From Mariniphaga sp964559175 (lineage in GTDB: Bacteria > Bacteroidota > Bacteroidia > Bacteroidales > Prolixibacteraceae): a stretch of DNA of 64,000 nucleotides. The first letter of the stretch is position 1. Each line of letters opens with the position of its first letter. A program made the position numbers and the translations under genes. Positions 1 through 8,540 of the stretch are shown one piece after another. The stretch spans positions 1-64,000 of the forward strand of contig CAZLGT010000015.1 of NCBI GenBank assembly GCA_964559175.1. Direction: 5' to 3'. The notes below the pieces were generated by a model. That model saw only the letters and a list, made by a program, of their open reading frames with translations. It was not told the DNA's origin and ran no database searches.

Positions 1-33
1 AAAACAGGAGTATGAAGACAAATCATACCCCTG
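1..33 (-). terminator. Intrinsic terminator downstream of tRNA-Gln
   Basis: An 11-bp stem (23-33 with 5-15, one G-U pair) with a 7-nt loop is followed on the minus strand by a run of four T at the window edge. It lies 20 nt past the 3' end of the minus-strand tRNA-Gln. The T-run may continue beyond the window. Confidence 0.6.
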
Positions 34-53
34 CACAGTCAAATTTACCACGT

Positions 54-125
54 TGACCCGCCAGGGCTCGAACCTGGACTCTTCTGAACCAAAATCAGAC
101 GTGTTGCCAATTACACCACGGGTCA
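54..125 (-). tRNA. tRNA-Gln (anticodon TTG)
   Basis: The reverse complement folds into a standard 72-nt cloverleaf: 7-bp acceptor TGACCCG/CGGGTCA, a D-arm, anticodon stem TCTGA/TCAGA with loop TTTTGGT (anticodon TTG, reading CAA), and T-arm CCAGG/CCTGG with loop TTCGAGC. CCA is not encoded. It sits alone, is divergent from the DUF2723 gene, and has its own promoter and terminator. Confidence 0.97.
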
Positions 126-156
126 ATCATTTTATGCCTTTTCGTTAAAGACGGTG

Positions 157-164
157 CAAAAATA
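157..164 (-). promoter_or_regulatory. -7 element for tRNA-Gln
   Basis: The minus strand reads TATTTTTG, a match to the Bacteroidota -7 consensus TAnnTTTG, 31 nt upstream of the tRNA 5' end. No clear -33 TTTG is seen at the usual spacing. Confidence 0.5.
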
Positions 165-250
165 TAAATTTTTTTCTTTCAGGGGCTTTTGCTCTTGTTT
201 TTTTACCCGATTCCGGTTTTGTTACCTTTGGGTTAACTGGTTGCACCGGA

Positions 251-280
251 TTGGTGTATTCCTGCAAAACTGTATATTTG
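251..280 (+). promoter_or_regulatory. Bacteroidota-type promoter of the DUF2723 gene
   Basis: A -33-like TTG at 251-253 and a perfect -7 element TATATTTG at 273-280 are separated by 19 nt. The ATG at 302 lies 21 nt further on, so the leader would be very short. Confidence 0.6.
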
Positions 281-301
281 TCCTGATTCATAAAAAGGCC
301 A

Positions 302-3300
302 ATGTACCGGGAAAGAACAATCAACATTATTTTGGGATGGGTGGTATTTCTGATTGCTTTTATCACTTACATCCTGACACTCGAGCCCACAGCCAGCTGG
401 TGGGATTGCAGCGAGTTCATTATCAGTGCGTATAAACTGGAAGTGGGACATCCACCGGGTGCACCGATTCACATCCTCCTCGGCCGGTTTTTTAGTCTGT
501 TCGCACCTGATGTTTCTCAGGTTGCATTTATGGTAAACCTGCTGTCGGCCCTGACCAGCGCAGGAACAATTATGCTGCTTTACTGGAGCATTGTCCATCT
601 GGCCCGGAAACTTTTCCCGGAAGAGCTTTCAAAAGCCGAACAAATTACGGTTTGGGGAAGCGGACTGGTGGGAGCACTGGCGTTTGCGTTTACCGATTCG
701 TTCTGGTTTTCGGCGGTGGAAGGTGAGGTTTATGCACTATCATCGTTTTTTACCGCTGCCGTTTTTTGGGCTGTTTTGAAATGGGAAAACGAAGCCGGAG
801 AAAAATATGCTAACCGGTGGTTGGTGCTTATTGCCTATCTGGTAGGTCTTTCCATTGGCGTTCACCTGTTGAATTTACTGGCTATTCCGGCCATTGTGCT
901 GGTGTTTTATTTCAGGAAATATGCTTTTTCATGGAAAGGAGCAGTTTCCGCCTTTTTGTTGTCGGTTTTCATCCTTGGCGCCATTCAGTTTATCCTTATT
1001 CCCGGTGTGCCCTGGATAGCGTTTCTTTTCGATAAATTTTTTGTGAACAGCCTGGGACTCCCGTTCAATACGGGTATGCTGGCTTTCTTCCTGCTTTTAA
1101 CCGGAGTTTTGATTTGGGCTGTTTATTATACCCACCGGCACCGCCATGTAATTTTGAATACCATCACGCTTTCGGTTATTGTAATTCTTATCGGATACTC
1201 TTCTTTCGGGCTTATTCTGATTCGTGCCGCCGCCAATCCCCCGATGAACCAAAACCACCCCGACAATGCTTTTGCCCTGTTGCGTTACCTGAACCGTGAC
1301 CAGTATGGCCAGCACCCCCTGGTGCATGGACCGTATTACAATGCTCCTGCATTGGCCACTGCAGGCGAAAAAAAATATTACAATCAGGTAGATGGCAGGT
1401 ATGAAGTGACGGGTATTTCGGCTTCCAAAACCATTTATCACCCACAAATGCAAACGGTATTTCCGCGCATGTACAGCAGCGATCCCCGGCATGTGGAGGT
1501 GTATAAAAGTTGGGGAAAGATAAAGGGCAAGCCGGTGAGAATAAGGGAGAACGGAGAGGAAAAAAACCTGATGAAACCCACGTTCGGAGAAAACCTTCGT
1601 TTTTTTGTTACCTACCAGTTGGGGCACATGTATTTCCGTTATTTTATGTGGAATTTTGCTGGCCGGCAAAACGATGTGCAAGGCCACGGAGGTTTTATGA
1701 ACGGCAACTGGATCAGCGGAATCGACTTCCTGGATGAACCACGGGTGGGTCCCCGCGACAATATGCCCTCGTTCATGAAAGACGATCCCACACGGAATAC
1801 GTATTGGTTCCTTCCCCTGTTGTTTGGTCTTATCGGCTTGTTTTATCAATACAACCACAAGCGAAACGGCAAAGAAGGATTTGCCGTGGTTTCTGCGCTT
1901 TTTGTATTTACCGGCATTGCCATTGTGGTTTACCTGAACCAAACCCCCATCCAGCCGCGCGAGCGCGACTATGCCTACGCGGGGTCGTTTTATGCCTTCG
2001 CCATTTGGATTGGACTGGCCGTACCGGCACTTACAGATTCCGTAAAAAAAATTATGAAAGGGAAAACCGGTGCTCTTGTGGTAACAGGAGTATCGCTGGT
2101 ACTTGTGCCCGGAATTCTTTTTACTCAGAACCTGGACGATCATAACCGCTCAAACCGGTACATGACCCGCGATTATGCCATCAATTACCTTGAGTCGTGC
2201 GCACCAAATGCTATTTTGTTTACCTACGGCGACAACGATACCTTTCCGCTATGGTATGTGCAGGAGGTGGAGGGTATAAGAACGGATGTGAAGGTGTTGA
2301 ATATCAGTTATCTGGGGATGGACTGGTACATCACCCAGCACCGCATGGCCACCTACGAGGCTGCTCCAATGCCGTTTTCATTTCAGGAAGAGCAATATTA
2401 CATGGGGCGGCGCGATGCCGTTTTGATTCTGGACAGAATTGACGGCGCTGTAGATTTACGCGATGCCATGGCTTTTATGGGCAGCGACGATGAGCGATCG
2501 AAAGTGGAAATGGCCGCCGGAAACAAACTCGATTACCTGCCGTCGGACGAATTTTATCTTCCGGTGGACAGAAACCGGGTGCTTGAAACCGGAACAGTGC
2601 AGCCTGAAGATGCCGGACTTATTGCCGACACTATCCGGTTCGGTATAAATAAAAGTTACATTTCGAAAAGTGAGTGGGCGGTGTTAAACATTATTGCTGC
2701 CAACAATTGGGTGCGACCGGTGTATATCGATCACAGCCTGTTGTTCACCGGCAACATTTATTTTACCGATTGGCTGCAGTTCGAAGGCCTTGCTTACCGT
2801 TTCGTTCCCGTAAAATCCGGCAGCGGGGCAATGAACACAGGGCACATCAATACAAATATTCTGTATGAAAATGTAATGGACAAATTTGTATGGGGAAATG
2901 TGAATCACCCCGATGTTTTTCTGGACGACTACAACAAAAGGTCCATCCGGATTATTCAGGCCCGGTACATGTTTGCAAGGCTGGCCGAAGCTTTGGTAAA
3001 CGAAGGTAAAAACGAAAAGGCCGAGGAAGTTATCGATAAAATGTTTGAACTTTTCCCCGACGAAAAAATGCCGTTAACCTACGATTCGTTTCCGGCGGTA
3101 GAGCAGTATTTGCGTGCCGGGGCGGTTGACAAGGGCAGTGAAAAAATCAGAAAACTGGCTGCCAACAGTTTTGCCATGCTTGATTATTACCTGAGCCTGC
3201 CTCCCCATTTTGCCCGGGCTGTGGAAGAAGAACAGGAACGGGAGATGGGGCTGCTGCAGAATTTACTGGTAATCACCCGGCACTACCAGCTAACGGAACT

Positions 3301-3364
3301 GAACAAGGAGATTGATGGCCAGGTGCAAAACCTCATCGGCCAGTTGTCGGGTGAATTGAACTGA
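302..3364 (+). CDS. DUF2723 family membrane glycosyltransferase-like protein
   Basis: This 1020-residue protein has a hydrophobic N-terminal half with many predicted membrane spans (first about residues 9-25) and a soluble C-terminal part. The start WWDCSEF (33-39) followed by GHPPGAP (49-55) is the signature of DUF2723, the family that includes eukaryotic TMEM260, a protein O-mannosyltransferase with a GT-C fold; the acidic residues D35/E38 in the first loop fit a GT-C active site. In Bacteroidota the substrate is unknown, although protein or lipid mannosylation in the periplasm is plausible. Length is normal for the family. The ATG follows a good -7 element by about 20 nt. It ends 98 nt before the next gene and is probably transcribed alone. 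Family assignment is firm, function is inferred. Confidence 0.9.
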   Translation: MYRERTINIILGWVVFLIAFITYILTLEPTASWWDCSEFIISAYKLEVGHPPGAPIHILLGRFFSLFAPDVSQVAFMVNLLSALTSAGTIMLLYWSIVHLARKLFPEELSKAEQITVWGSGLVGALAFAFTDSFWFSAVEGEVYALSSFFTAAVFWAVLKWENEAGEKYANRWLVLIAYLVGLSIGVHLLNLLAIPAIVLVFYFRKYAFSWKGAVSAFLLSVFILGAIQFILIPGVPWIAFLFDKFFVNSLGLPFNTGMLAFFLLLTGVLIWAVYYTHRHRHVILNTITLSVIVILIGYSSFGLILIRAAANPPMNQNHPDNAFALLRYLNRDQYGQHPLVHGPYYNAPALATAGEKKYYNQVDGRYEVTGISASKTIYHPQMQTVFPRMYSSDPRHVEVYKSWGKIKGKPVRIRENGEEKNLMKPTFGENLRFFVTYQLGHMYFRYFMWNFAGRQNDVQGHGGFMNGNWISGIDFLDEPRVGPRDNMPSFMKDDPTRNTYWFLPLLFGLIGLFYQYNHKRNGKEGFAVVSALFVFTGIAIVVYLNQTPIQPRERDYAYAGSFYAFAIWIGLAVPALTDSVKKIMKGKTGALVVTGVSLVLVPGILFTQNLDDHNRSNRYMTRDYAINYLESCAPNAILFTYGDNDTFPLWYVQEVEGIRTDVKVLNISYLGMDWYITQHRMATYEAAPMPFSFQEEQYYMGRRDAVLILDRIDGAVDLRDAMAFMGSDDERSKVEMAAGNKLDYLPSDEFYLPVDRNRVLETGTVQPEDAGLIADTIRFGINKSYISKSEWAVLNIIAANNWVRPVYIDHSLLFTGNIYFTDWLQFEGLAYRFVPVKSGSGAMNTGHINTNILYENVMDKFVWGNVNHPDVFLDDYNKRSIRIIQARYMFARLAEALVNEGKNEKAEEVIDKMFELFPDEKMPLTYDSFPAVEQYLRAGAVDKGSEKIRKLAANSFAMLDYYLSLPPHFARAVEEEQEREMGLLQNLLVITRHYQLTELNKEIDGQVQNLIGQLSGELN

Positions 3365-3439
3365 GCAGAACGGATTTCATTTTTTTCTTTTTCTTCTGAT
3401 ATCATGGAAATCCGAAGTGGGAAAGGCCCCTGAAATTTC

Positions 3440-3447
3440 TATATTTG
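3440..3447 (+). promoter_or_regulatory. -7 element of the epimerase-like gene
   Basis: TATATTTG matches TAnnTTTG exactly and is followed by the ATG at 3463 after 15 nt. The in-frame TTG at 3445 lies inside this element, which argues against TTG as the start codon. Confidence 0.5.
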
Positions 3448-3462
3448 TCCAAAATTGCAGCT

Positions 3463-4488
3463 ATGATTTTTGTTACCGGCGGTACAGGATTAATCGGGTC
3501 GCATTTGTTGTTTCAACTGGTGTCGGCCGGAAAAAAGGTACGGGCACTGAAACGCGAATCCAGCGATACAGCGAAAGTGCTGAAGACGTTTTCGTATTAC
3601 TCCGGAAAGCCCGAAGAACTGTTTCACCGGATAGAATGGGTCAACGGCGACATACTCGATTATTTCAAACTGGAAAAGCTGCTTTGCAACGTGGAAGAGG
3701 TTTACCACTGTGCCGCTGTGGTTTCCTTCAGCCGGAAGGAACGCAAAAATATGATTCACAATAACGTGGAAGGCACAGCCAATATGGTGAATGCAACGCT
3801 GGAAAACGGCGCAAAAAAGTTCTGCCATGTGAGTTCGGTTTCAGCCCTGGGTCCCAACCTGAACGGTTATGCCACCGATGAGCTGACCAACTGGGTGCCA
3901 TCAAAAAAAATGACGGCCTACTCGCAAAGCAAATTTTTTTCTGAAACGGAAATATGGAGAGGCATTGAAGAGGGGCTTGATGCTGTTATAGTAAATCCTT
4001 CCATTGTGCTGGGGCCCGGAAACTGGGATTCGGGAAGTTCGCAGCTTTTTAAAACCGTGTATAACGGACTGAAATTTTATACCAAAGGAGTTACCGGCTA
4101 TGTGGATGTGAAAGATGTGGTGCAGGCCATGATTTTGCTGATGGACGACTCTCATTTTGAATCCTGTAAAAACCAGCGCTTTCTGCTCAATTCCGAAAAT
4201 CTGAGCTACCGGGATGTTTTTTCCCGGATGGCCAATGCAATGAACAAACCCCGGCCCAAATATTTTGCCTCGAAGCTGATGCTGGCTGTAGCCTGGCGCG
4301 CTGCGTCGCTTGTCAGGATGCTGAGTGGGGGAGGCCCCGAAATTACCCGCGAAACTGCCACAGCTGCCGGAAATGTAACCCGGTTCGACGGAAGCAAAAT
4401 TACCCGCGCCACCGGCTTTCAGTACCTGCCGGTTTTTGAATCCATTTCCCAAACAGCAGCCTTTCTGAAAAGGGATATGGCCGGATAA
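3463..4488 (+). CDS. NAD(P)-dependent epimerase/dehydratase-like SDR protein
   Basis: This 341-residue extended short-chain dehydrogenase begins with the nucleotide-binding loop TGGTGLIG (5-12). An active-site YSQSK (YxxxK) sits near residue 150, after the usual beta-strand ending in HVSSVSALG. This places it with NAD-dependent epimerases/dehydratases acting on nucleotide sugars or related alcohols; the substrate cannot be read from sequence. The ATG at 3463 is chosen because residues from there form the classic first beta strand and because the upstream in-frame TTG overlaps the -7 element. It is convergent with the universal stress protein gene, 38 nt away. An imperfect inverted repeat (3371-3415) precedes it. 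Confidence 0.85.
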   Translation: MIFVTGGTGLIGSHLLFQLVSAGKKVRALKRESSDTAKVLKTFSYYSGKPEELFHRIEWVNGDILDYFKLEKLLCNVEEVYHCAAVVSFSRKERKNMIHNNVEGTANMVNATLENGAKKFCHVSSVSALGPNLNGYATDELTNWVPSKKMTAYSQSKFFSETEIWRGIEEGLDAVIVNPSIVLGPGNWDSGSSQLFKTVYNGLKFYTKGVTGYVDVKDVVQAMILLMDDSHFESCKNQRFLLNSENLSYRDVFSRMANAMNKPRPKYFASKLMLAVAWRAASLVRMLSGGGPEITRETATAAGNVTRFDGSKITRATGFQYLPVFESISQTAAFLKRDMAG

Positions 4489-4526
4489 ACGAAATTTTCA
4501 ATGTTTTTCCCTGAATCGATACCGGT

Positions 4527-5624
4527 TTATGCATGAAATACCAGCAACGGCGTTTTGGAGTGGAAAACCATCTTCCGGGCCACGCTGGGATTGAACAAAC
4601 GGGAAATCATATTCCGCTTGTGGGTTGTCAGCGAAATGATGTCGATTTTCTCCTCTTCAATGAATTTGTTCAGGGTTTCCGGCAAATCCCCGCCCTCAAT
4701 CAGCCGGCAACTGAACTCTTTCTGTTCGTATTTGTCTTTCAGCACCTCTTTCATTCCTTCCAGCCGGGCTTCGTCCCATTCCGATTTTTCTCCTTTTCCC
4801 ACGTGTACACAGAATATTTGGGTATTGAAAGGCTTCAGCAACCCCACCAGCTTGTCGAGTGCAGCAAAATCTTTTTCATCGAAATTGGTCGCATACAGCA
4901 CCTTGTTCAGGGTTTCAACTGAAATTTCGGGAGATTCTTCCGGAACAACCAGTACCGGAACTTTGGCATTGTATATTACATCGGCTGTTACGCTGCCCAT
5001 GATTAGCCCGGCCTCGCCGCCGGTGCCCATCACAATCAGCCGCGATTTGTTTTCTTCGGCGTAAGCGAGAATGTCTTCATCGGCATAACCCGGTTTAATG
5101 ATGAAGTCGCTTTTCACCGTTTGCCATTTTTTCTTACCGATTTCTCCGGAAAGCTTTTTAACGAATTTCCGGAAGTTTTCGTTGGCGTTTTTTTCGGCGT
5201 TGTCCATGCGGGCAAGCAGTGTGGAGTCGTAAACATAAACGTCGGCATAAGGCACCGAATGTATCACCGGGTTGATGTAGCAGTGTATAAATACCAGTTT
5301 AACATGAAGGTGGGAAGCAATATCGAAAGCCAGTTTGCAGGATTTGTAGGAAACCGGCGAAAAATCGACCGGTACCAGGATATGATCCTCTTTTTCATCC
5401 GGCTTTTTCAGTGGTTTGGCTTTCTTTCCCAGAAAGTCTTCGAGAATGTCAACAGCCTGCCGGACATCCTTTTCAAGGATTTTGACTTTTACCGATGTGG
5501 CGGCATCCTCCATCAGGTTGATGTCTTCCAGATCGCATTCAATGTCTTGTTCCTCCAGCCTCACTTTCAGCATTTGTGCTTTGGAGTAAGGCAAAACCAC
5601 AATTGTTACCAGTTTTTTTTCCAT
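4527..5624 (-). CDS. Two-domain universal stress protein with N-terminal DUF2007-like domain
   Basis: The 365-residue protein has three parts. Residues 1-65 resemble DUF2007, a small fold with a repeated alpha/beta pattern (seen here as AQMLKVRLEEQDIECD and then RQAVDILEDF). Two UspA domains follow, starting near 80 (HILVPVDFSP) and 235 (KVLYATNFDEKD). The first Usp domain carries GTGGEAGLIMGS, close to the ATP-binding G-2x-G-9x-G-S/T motif. The second ends in THKRNMISRLFNPSVARKM, a common Bacteroidota variant without the glycine pattern, so it may not bind ATP. It is probably a cytosolic stress-response protein. The DUF2007 fusion is less usual than plain tandem Usp. No convincing -7 element was found upstream. 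Confidence 0.88.
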   Translation of the reverse strand: MEKKLVTIVVLPYSKAQMLKVRLEEQDIECDLEDINLMEDAATSVKVKILEKDVRQAVDILEDFLGKKAKPLKKPDEKEDHILVPVDFSPVSYKSCKLAFDIASHLHVKLVFIHCYINPVIHSVPYADVYVYDSTLLARMDNAEKNANENFRKFVKKLSGEIGKKKWQTVKSDFIIKPGYADEDILAYAEENKSRLIVMGTGGEAGLIMGSVTADVIYNAKVPVLVVPEESPEISVETLNKVLYATNFDEKDFAALDKLVGLLKPFNTQIFCVHVGKGEKSEWDEARLEGMKEVLKDKYEQKEFSCRLIEGGDLPETLNKFIEEEKIDIISLTTHKRNMISRLFNPSVARKMVFHSKTPLLVFHA

Positions 5625-5790
5625 GATTTCCAGGTTTTAAGTGAACATTGTTTCTGTTTGGTTATTCGTTTCAAAACACAAGAGGTTACAATTTCCAGTA
5701 GAAAAATCATCAGTGGCAGTGTAATTTCTCCATAATAAGGTAAATAAGGTTGGGTTTTACGGGGAATCACCTAAACTACTAAGGTCAAAC

Positions 5791-6145
5791 TCCTGAAAAT
5801 AAGGTTTTCACCTGAATTCCTAAGGGTTGGCGAAGCTCCCTTAGGGTTCTGTTTTCAGGAACCACCTCGTCTCCATCAAAGATGTATCCACTTCCCGGTT
5901 TCCCGGGAAGAAATTCGTAGTAACAAGGTTAATTTGAATTCATATAAAACATCCCAGCACAAAATTTTCCCCTCCTTTAACGGAAGTTGTTTGGAATTGG
6001 ATGTTGAGTAAAGGAGGTTTACCCGGCATGATTTATCAGACGGGGGTGGCTGAAGTCCCGGAAAAAATAAAATTCGTTCTACAGATGCTGCGGACGAAGA
6101 CGGGGTGGTTAGACCACTTATTAAAAAAAATCGGGGGCGAATCAA
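5791..6145. repeat. Non-coding region with nested inverted repeats
   Basis: The 573 nt between the stress protein gene and metK hold no credible gene. A perfect 8-bp hairpin (5819-5826 with 5838-5845) lies inside an outer 9-bp inverted repeat (5791-5799 with 5852-5860). A second inverted repeat CCTCCTTTA/TAAAGGAGG spans 5971-5979 and 6009-6017. A minus-strand 89-codon open frame here (5876-6145) is low in complexity and unlike any family I know. The texture resembles the degenerate intergenic repeat elements common in Bacteroidota; element identity is inferred. Confidence 0.4.
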
Positions 6146-6197
6146 AATGAATTTTGAAACACCCCCTGAAGCGTATTATTGAACACTTCCCCCGGGA

Positions 6198-7454
6198 TTA
6201 AATCCCGAAAGTTTTTTTAATTTCATCCACATAATCGAGGTTTTCCCAGGTAAACAGCTCCACCTCTTTAACGGCAGGACTATTTTCGTAGGGCGACTCA
6301 AATTTTTTAACCACGGTTTGCGGCTGGCGTCCCATGTGCCCGTAAGCTGCCGTTTCCAGGTAAATGGGGTTGCGCAGCCTCAGCCGTTCCTCGATGGCTG
6401 CCGGGCGCAGGTCGAAAAGCTCCTGAATTTTTTCCGCGATTTCGCCATCGGTAAAGTTTACCGTTTTGCGCCCGTAGGTATTAACAAACACACCCACCGG
6501 ACGTGCAACGCCAATGGCATAAGCCAGTTGCACCAGCATTTCGTCGGCCACGCCGGCAGCCACCATGTTTTTGGCAATGTGCCGGGCTGCATACGCCGCC
6601 GAACGGTCCACCTTCGAGGGGTCTTTACCCGAAAAAGCGCCGCCTCCGTGTGCCCCGCGACCTCCGTAGGTATCTACAATAATTTTACGTCCGGTAAGTC
6701 CCGTGTCTCCGTGCGGACCGCCAATCACAAATTTACCGGTAGGGTTCACGTGGTAAATGATGTCGTCGCCAAACAGTTTTTGCACCCGTTCGGGCAGTTT
6801 GGCTTTTACACGCGGGATGAGGATTTTGATCACATCTTCCCTGATTTTGGCCAGCATTGGCTCATCGGCATCAAACTCGTCGTGTTGGGTAGAAACCACA
6901 ATGGTATGCACCTTCAGCGGAATGTTGTCGTCGGTGTATTCAATGGTAACCTGCGATTTTGAATCGGGGCGCAGGTAGGTCATCTCCTTTTCTTCGCGGC
7001 GGATGGCTGCCAGTTCGGTTAAAATTTCGTGCGACAGCTCCAGTGCCAGCGGCATGTAGTTATCGGTGTCTTTGCAGGCATACCCGAACATCATTCCCTG
7101 GTCGCCGGCGCCCTGTTCCTTTTTGTCGGCTTTGTCCACCCCCCGGTTAATGTCGGGGCTCTGCTCGTGAATGGCCACCAGCACACCGCACGAGTCGCCC
7201 TCGAAACGGTACGCCCCTTTGGTGTAACCGATTTTATTGATAACGCGACGCGTCACCTCCTGCACGTCAACATACGTTTTTGATGTTACCTCGCCGGCTA
7301 CCACTACCTGACCGGTAGTCACCAGCGTTTCAATGGCTACTTTCGAGTTGCTGTCGAAAGCCAGAAACTCATCCAGCAACGCATCCGAAATCTGATCGGA
7401 AACTTTGTCGGGATGTCCCTCGGAAACCGATTCACTTGTAAATAAATAACTCAT
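6198..7454 (-). CDS. metK: S-adenosylmethionine synthetase
   Basis: This enzyme makes S-adenosylmethionine from methionine and ATP. The 418-residue length is typical for the Bacteroidota form. Family motifs are intact: GHPDKVSDQISDA near residue 14, the hexapeptide GAGDQGMMFGYA near 117, and the glycine-rich phosphate loop GGGAFSGKDPSKVDRS near 265. The gene has its own promoter about 155 nt upstream and a SAM-II riboswitch in its leader, which explains feedback by its own product. No co-transcribed neighbour is evident. Confidence 0.98.
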   Translation of the reverse strand: MSYLFTSESVSEGHPDKVSDQISDALLDEFLAFDSNSKVAIETLVTTGQVVVAGEVTSKTYVDVQEVTRRVINKIGYTKGAYRFEGDSCGVLVAIHEQSPDINRGVDKADKKEQGAGDQGMMFGYACKDTDNYMPLALELSHEILTELAAIRREEKEMTYLRPDSKSQVTIEYTDDNIPLKVHTIVVSTQHDEFDADEPMLAKIREDVIKILIPRVKAKLPERVQKLFGDDIIYHVNPTGKFVIGGPHGDTGLTGRKIIVDTYGGRGAHGGGAFSGKDPSKVDRSAAYAARHIAKNMVAAGVADEMLVQLAYAIGVARPVGVFVNTYGRKTVNFTDGEIAEKIQELFDLRPAAIEERLRLRNPIYLETAAYGHMGRQPQTVVKKFESPYENSPAVKEVELFTWENLDYVDEIKKTFGI

Positions 7455-7469
7455 AATCCCAAAATTTTG

Positions 7470-7486
7470 GCTGAAACGAATTCAGC
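7470..7486 (-). promoter_or_regulatory. Hairpin just upstream of the metK start
   Basis: The minus-strand leader has a 6-bp hairpin GCTGAA/TTCAGC with loop TTCGT, followed by the 12-nt palindrome CCAAAATTTTGG right before the ATG. It may influence ribosome access, but no function is shown. Confidence 0.3.
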
Positions 7487-7547
7487 ATGTTTAACAATTT
7501 TTTTCGGGCTGCGGGATGTATCGAATTGAAACGATTGAAAAAAGCAC

Positions 7548-7602
7548 GATTGCTTTAGCATTTTTTTCATGTGGTTGCAATCAATCTCAAATCTCTCCAC
7601 GT
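7548..7602 (-). ncRNA. SAM-II riboswitch in the metK leader
   Basis: On the minus strand the leader shows the SAM-II order of conserved blocks: P1 strand CGTGG (7597-7601), GATTT, a loop containing GATTG (7582-7586), TTGCAA, P1 partner CCAC, an A-rich linker, GCTAAAG (7553-7559), then CAATC (7548-7552). GATTG and CAATC are complementary and form the expected H-type pseudoknot. The element begins within about 10 nt of the predicted transcription start and lies upstream of the SAM synthetase gene, the logical target. The 3' end is about 94 nt from the start codon, further than in classical SAM-II cases where the ribosome site is masked directly. Confidence 0.88.
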
Positions 7603-7609
7603 AGCACAA

Positions 7610-7617
7610 CAAAGGTA
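7610..7617 (-). promoter_or_regulatory. -7 element of metK
   Basis: The minus strand reads TACCTTTG, a perfect TAnnTTTG match, placing the transcription start just ahead of the SAM-II riboswitch. A possible -33 TTTG is at 7635-7638 with 17-nt spacing, slightly short. Confidence 0.6.
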
Positions 7618-7920
7618 ATATTCTTTTTCAATTTCAAAAAAAAGAGTTTTTGGAATTTTTTTGGTTCGGTTTTCCCGTTTTCTTTCCGAAATTAACGTCC
7701 AATGCCTTGTGTGTTCTGCAAATACTCAATTCTCAGCGGGGTAATTTTTAGTCAAATAGTTTTTTGTCAGATTCTTAGGCCGGTTTTGGGAGGTTGAGAA
7801 TTTTGAGCATCCGGAGAAAGGGGAGGAATAGCTTCGGCCTGCCCGGCTTTCCGACGGAAAATAATCTTGCCCGGCGTTCAGACGGGGAATGAGAAACCGG
7901 GGTTCCTGAAAAACTACCTG

Positions 7921-8540
7921 CTTCGTGCTTCCCACTTCCGTCTCCTGACTTCCTGATTTTACATTCGTTATTCGATATTGGTTATTTCTTCCTTCAATTT
8001 AAATAGTTTCGGGTTTTTTGTGCGTTCCAACCCTGACGGAGCTCGCAGCTCCGTCAGGGTTAGCAGCCAACCCGGTGAACGTTATTCGGTGTTCCTTATT
8101 TAAAAATCCTGGGAATAAGAAATAAATAATAAGGAATAAGAAATCAGAAACTTCCGACTTCTGTCTTCCGTCTTCCGACTTCTAACTTCCTGATTATAAA
8201 TTCGTTATTCGATATTCCTTATTTCCTTTTCATATTTCGGTGCGCTGCACCTTTCGCCTCGATGGGTGGCTGGCAGTTCTACAAATCCGCCGGCAGTCGG
8301 ACAAGATATTACGCGGCGCTGCCGCTGTTTCATTGTTGGATGTTTGGCAAACTTGTTGGTTGTTGGGCACGGTCCGCCTGGATGAACTTCCGTTCGGACG
8401 GGCCCTCTGCTCTTTGCTCTCCGCTCTCCGCCCTCTGCCCTCTGCCCCATGCTCTTCACTTCCTCCATCACAACAAATCACCCTCAATCACCATCAATCT
8501 CCACCAATCTCCATCAATCTCTCCCTCTCTCAAAACTCCC
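7921..8540. repeat. Mosaic of degenerate tandem and direct repeats
   Basis: This non-coding stretch is built of word-like degenerate repeats. A unit made of ACTTCCG/TCTTCCG heptamers, then ACTTCCTGATT, then TTCGTTATTCGATATT occurs twice in the same order (7921-7994 and 8151-8230; the last 16-mer is identical at 7964-7979 and 8201-8216). It is followed by a GCTCTCC/GCCCTCT pyrimidine block (8400-8460) and CAATCTCCAT repeats (8478-8522). Open frames across it have no protein-like character. Similar degenerate repeats are frequent between genes in this phylum; their role is unknown. Confidence 0.6.
8029..8061. repeat. Perfect 15-bp palindrome (REP-like)
   Basis: AACCCTGACGGAGCT (8029-8043) is perfectly complementary to 8047-8061 across a CGC loop. 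There is no gene end next to it and no T-run, so a simple terminator is unlikely. It looks like a dispersed palindromic element within the repeat mosaic. Confidence 0.65.

Noticed and set aside
1097..2143. A 348-codon minus-strand open frame inside the DUF2723 gene
   Set aside because: It is antisense to a clear family member, with no start context and a composition typical of shadow frames.
5876..6145. An 89-codon minus-strand open frame
   Set aside because: It lies in palindromic intergenic DNA, is low-complexity and has no promoter or family match.
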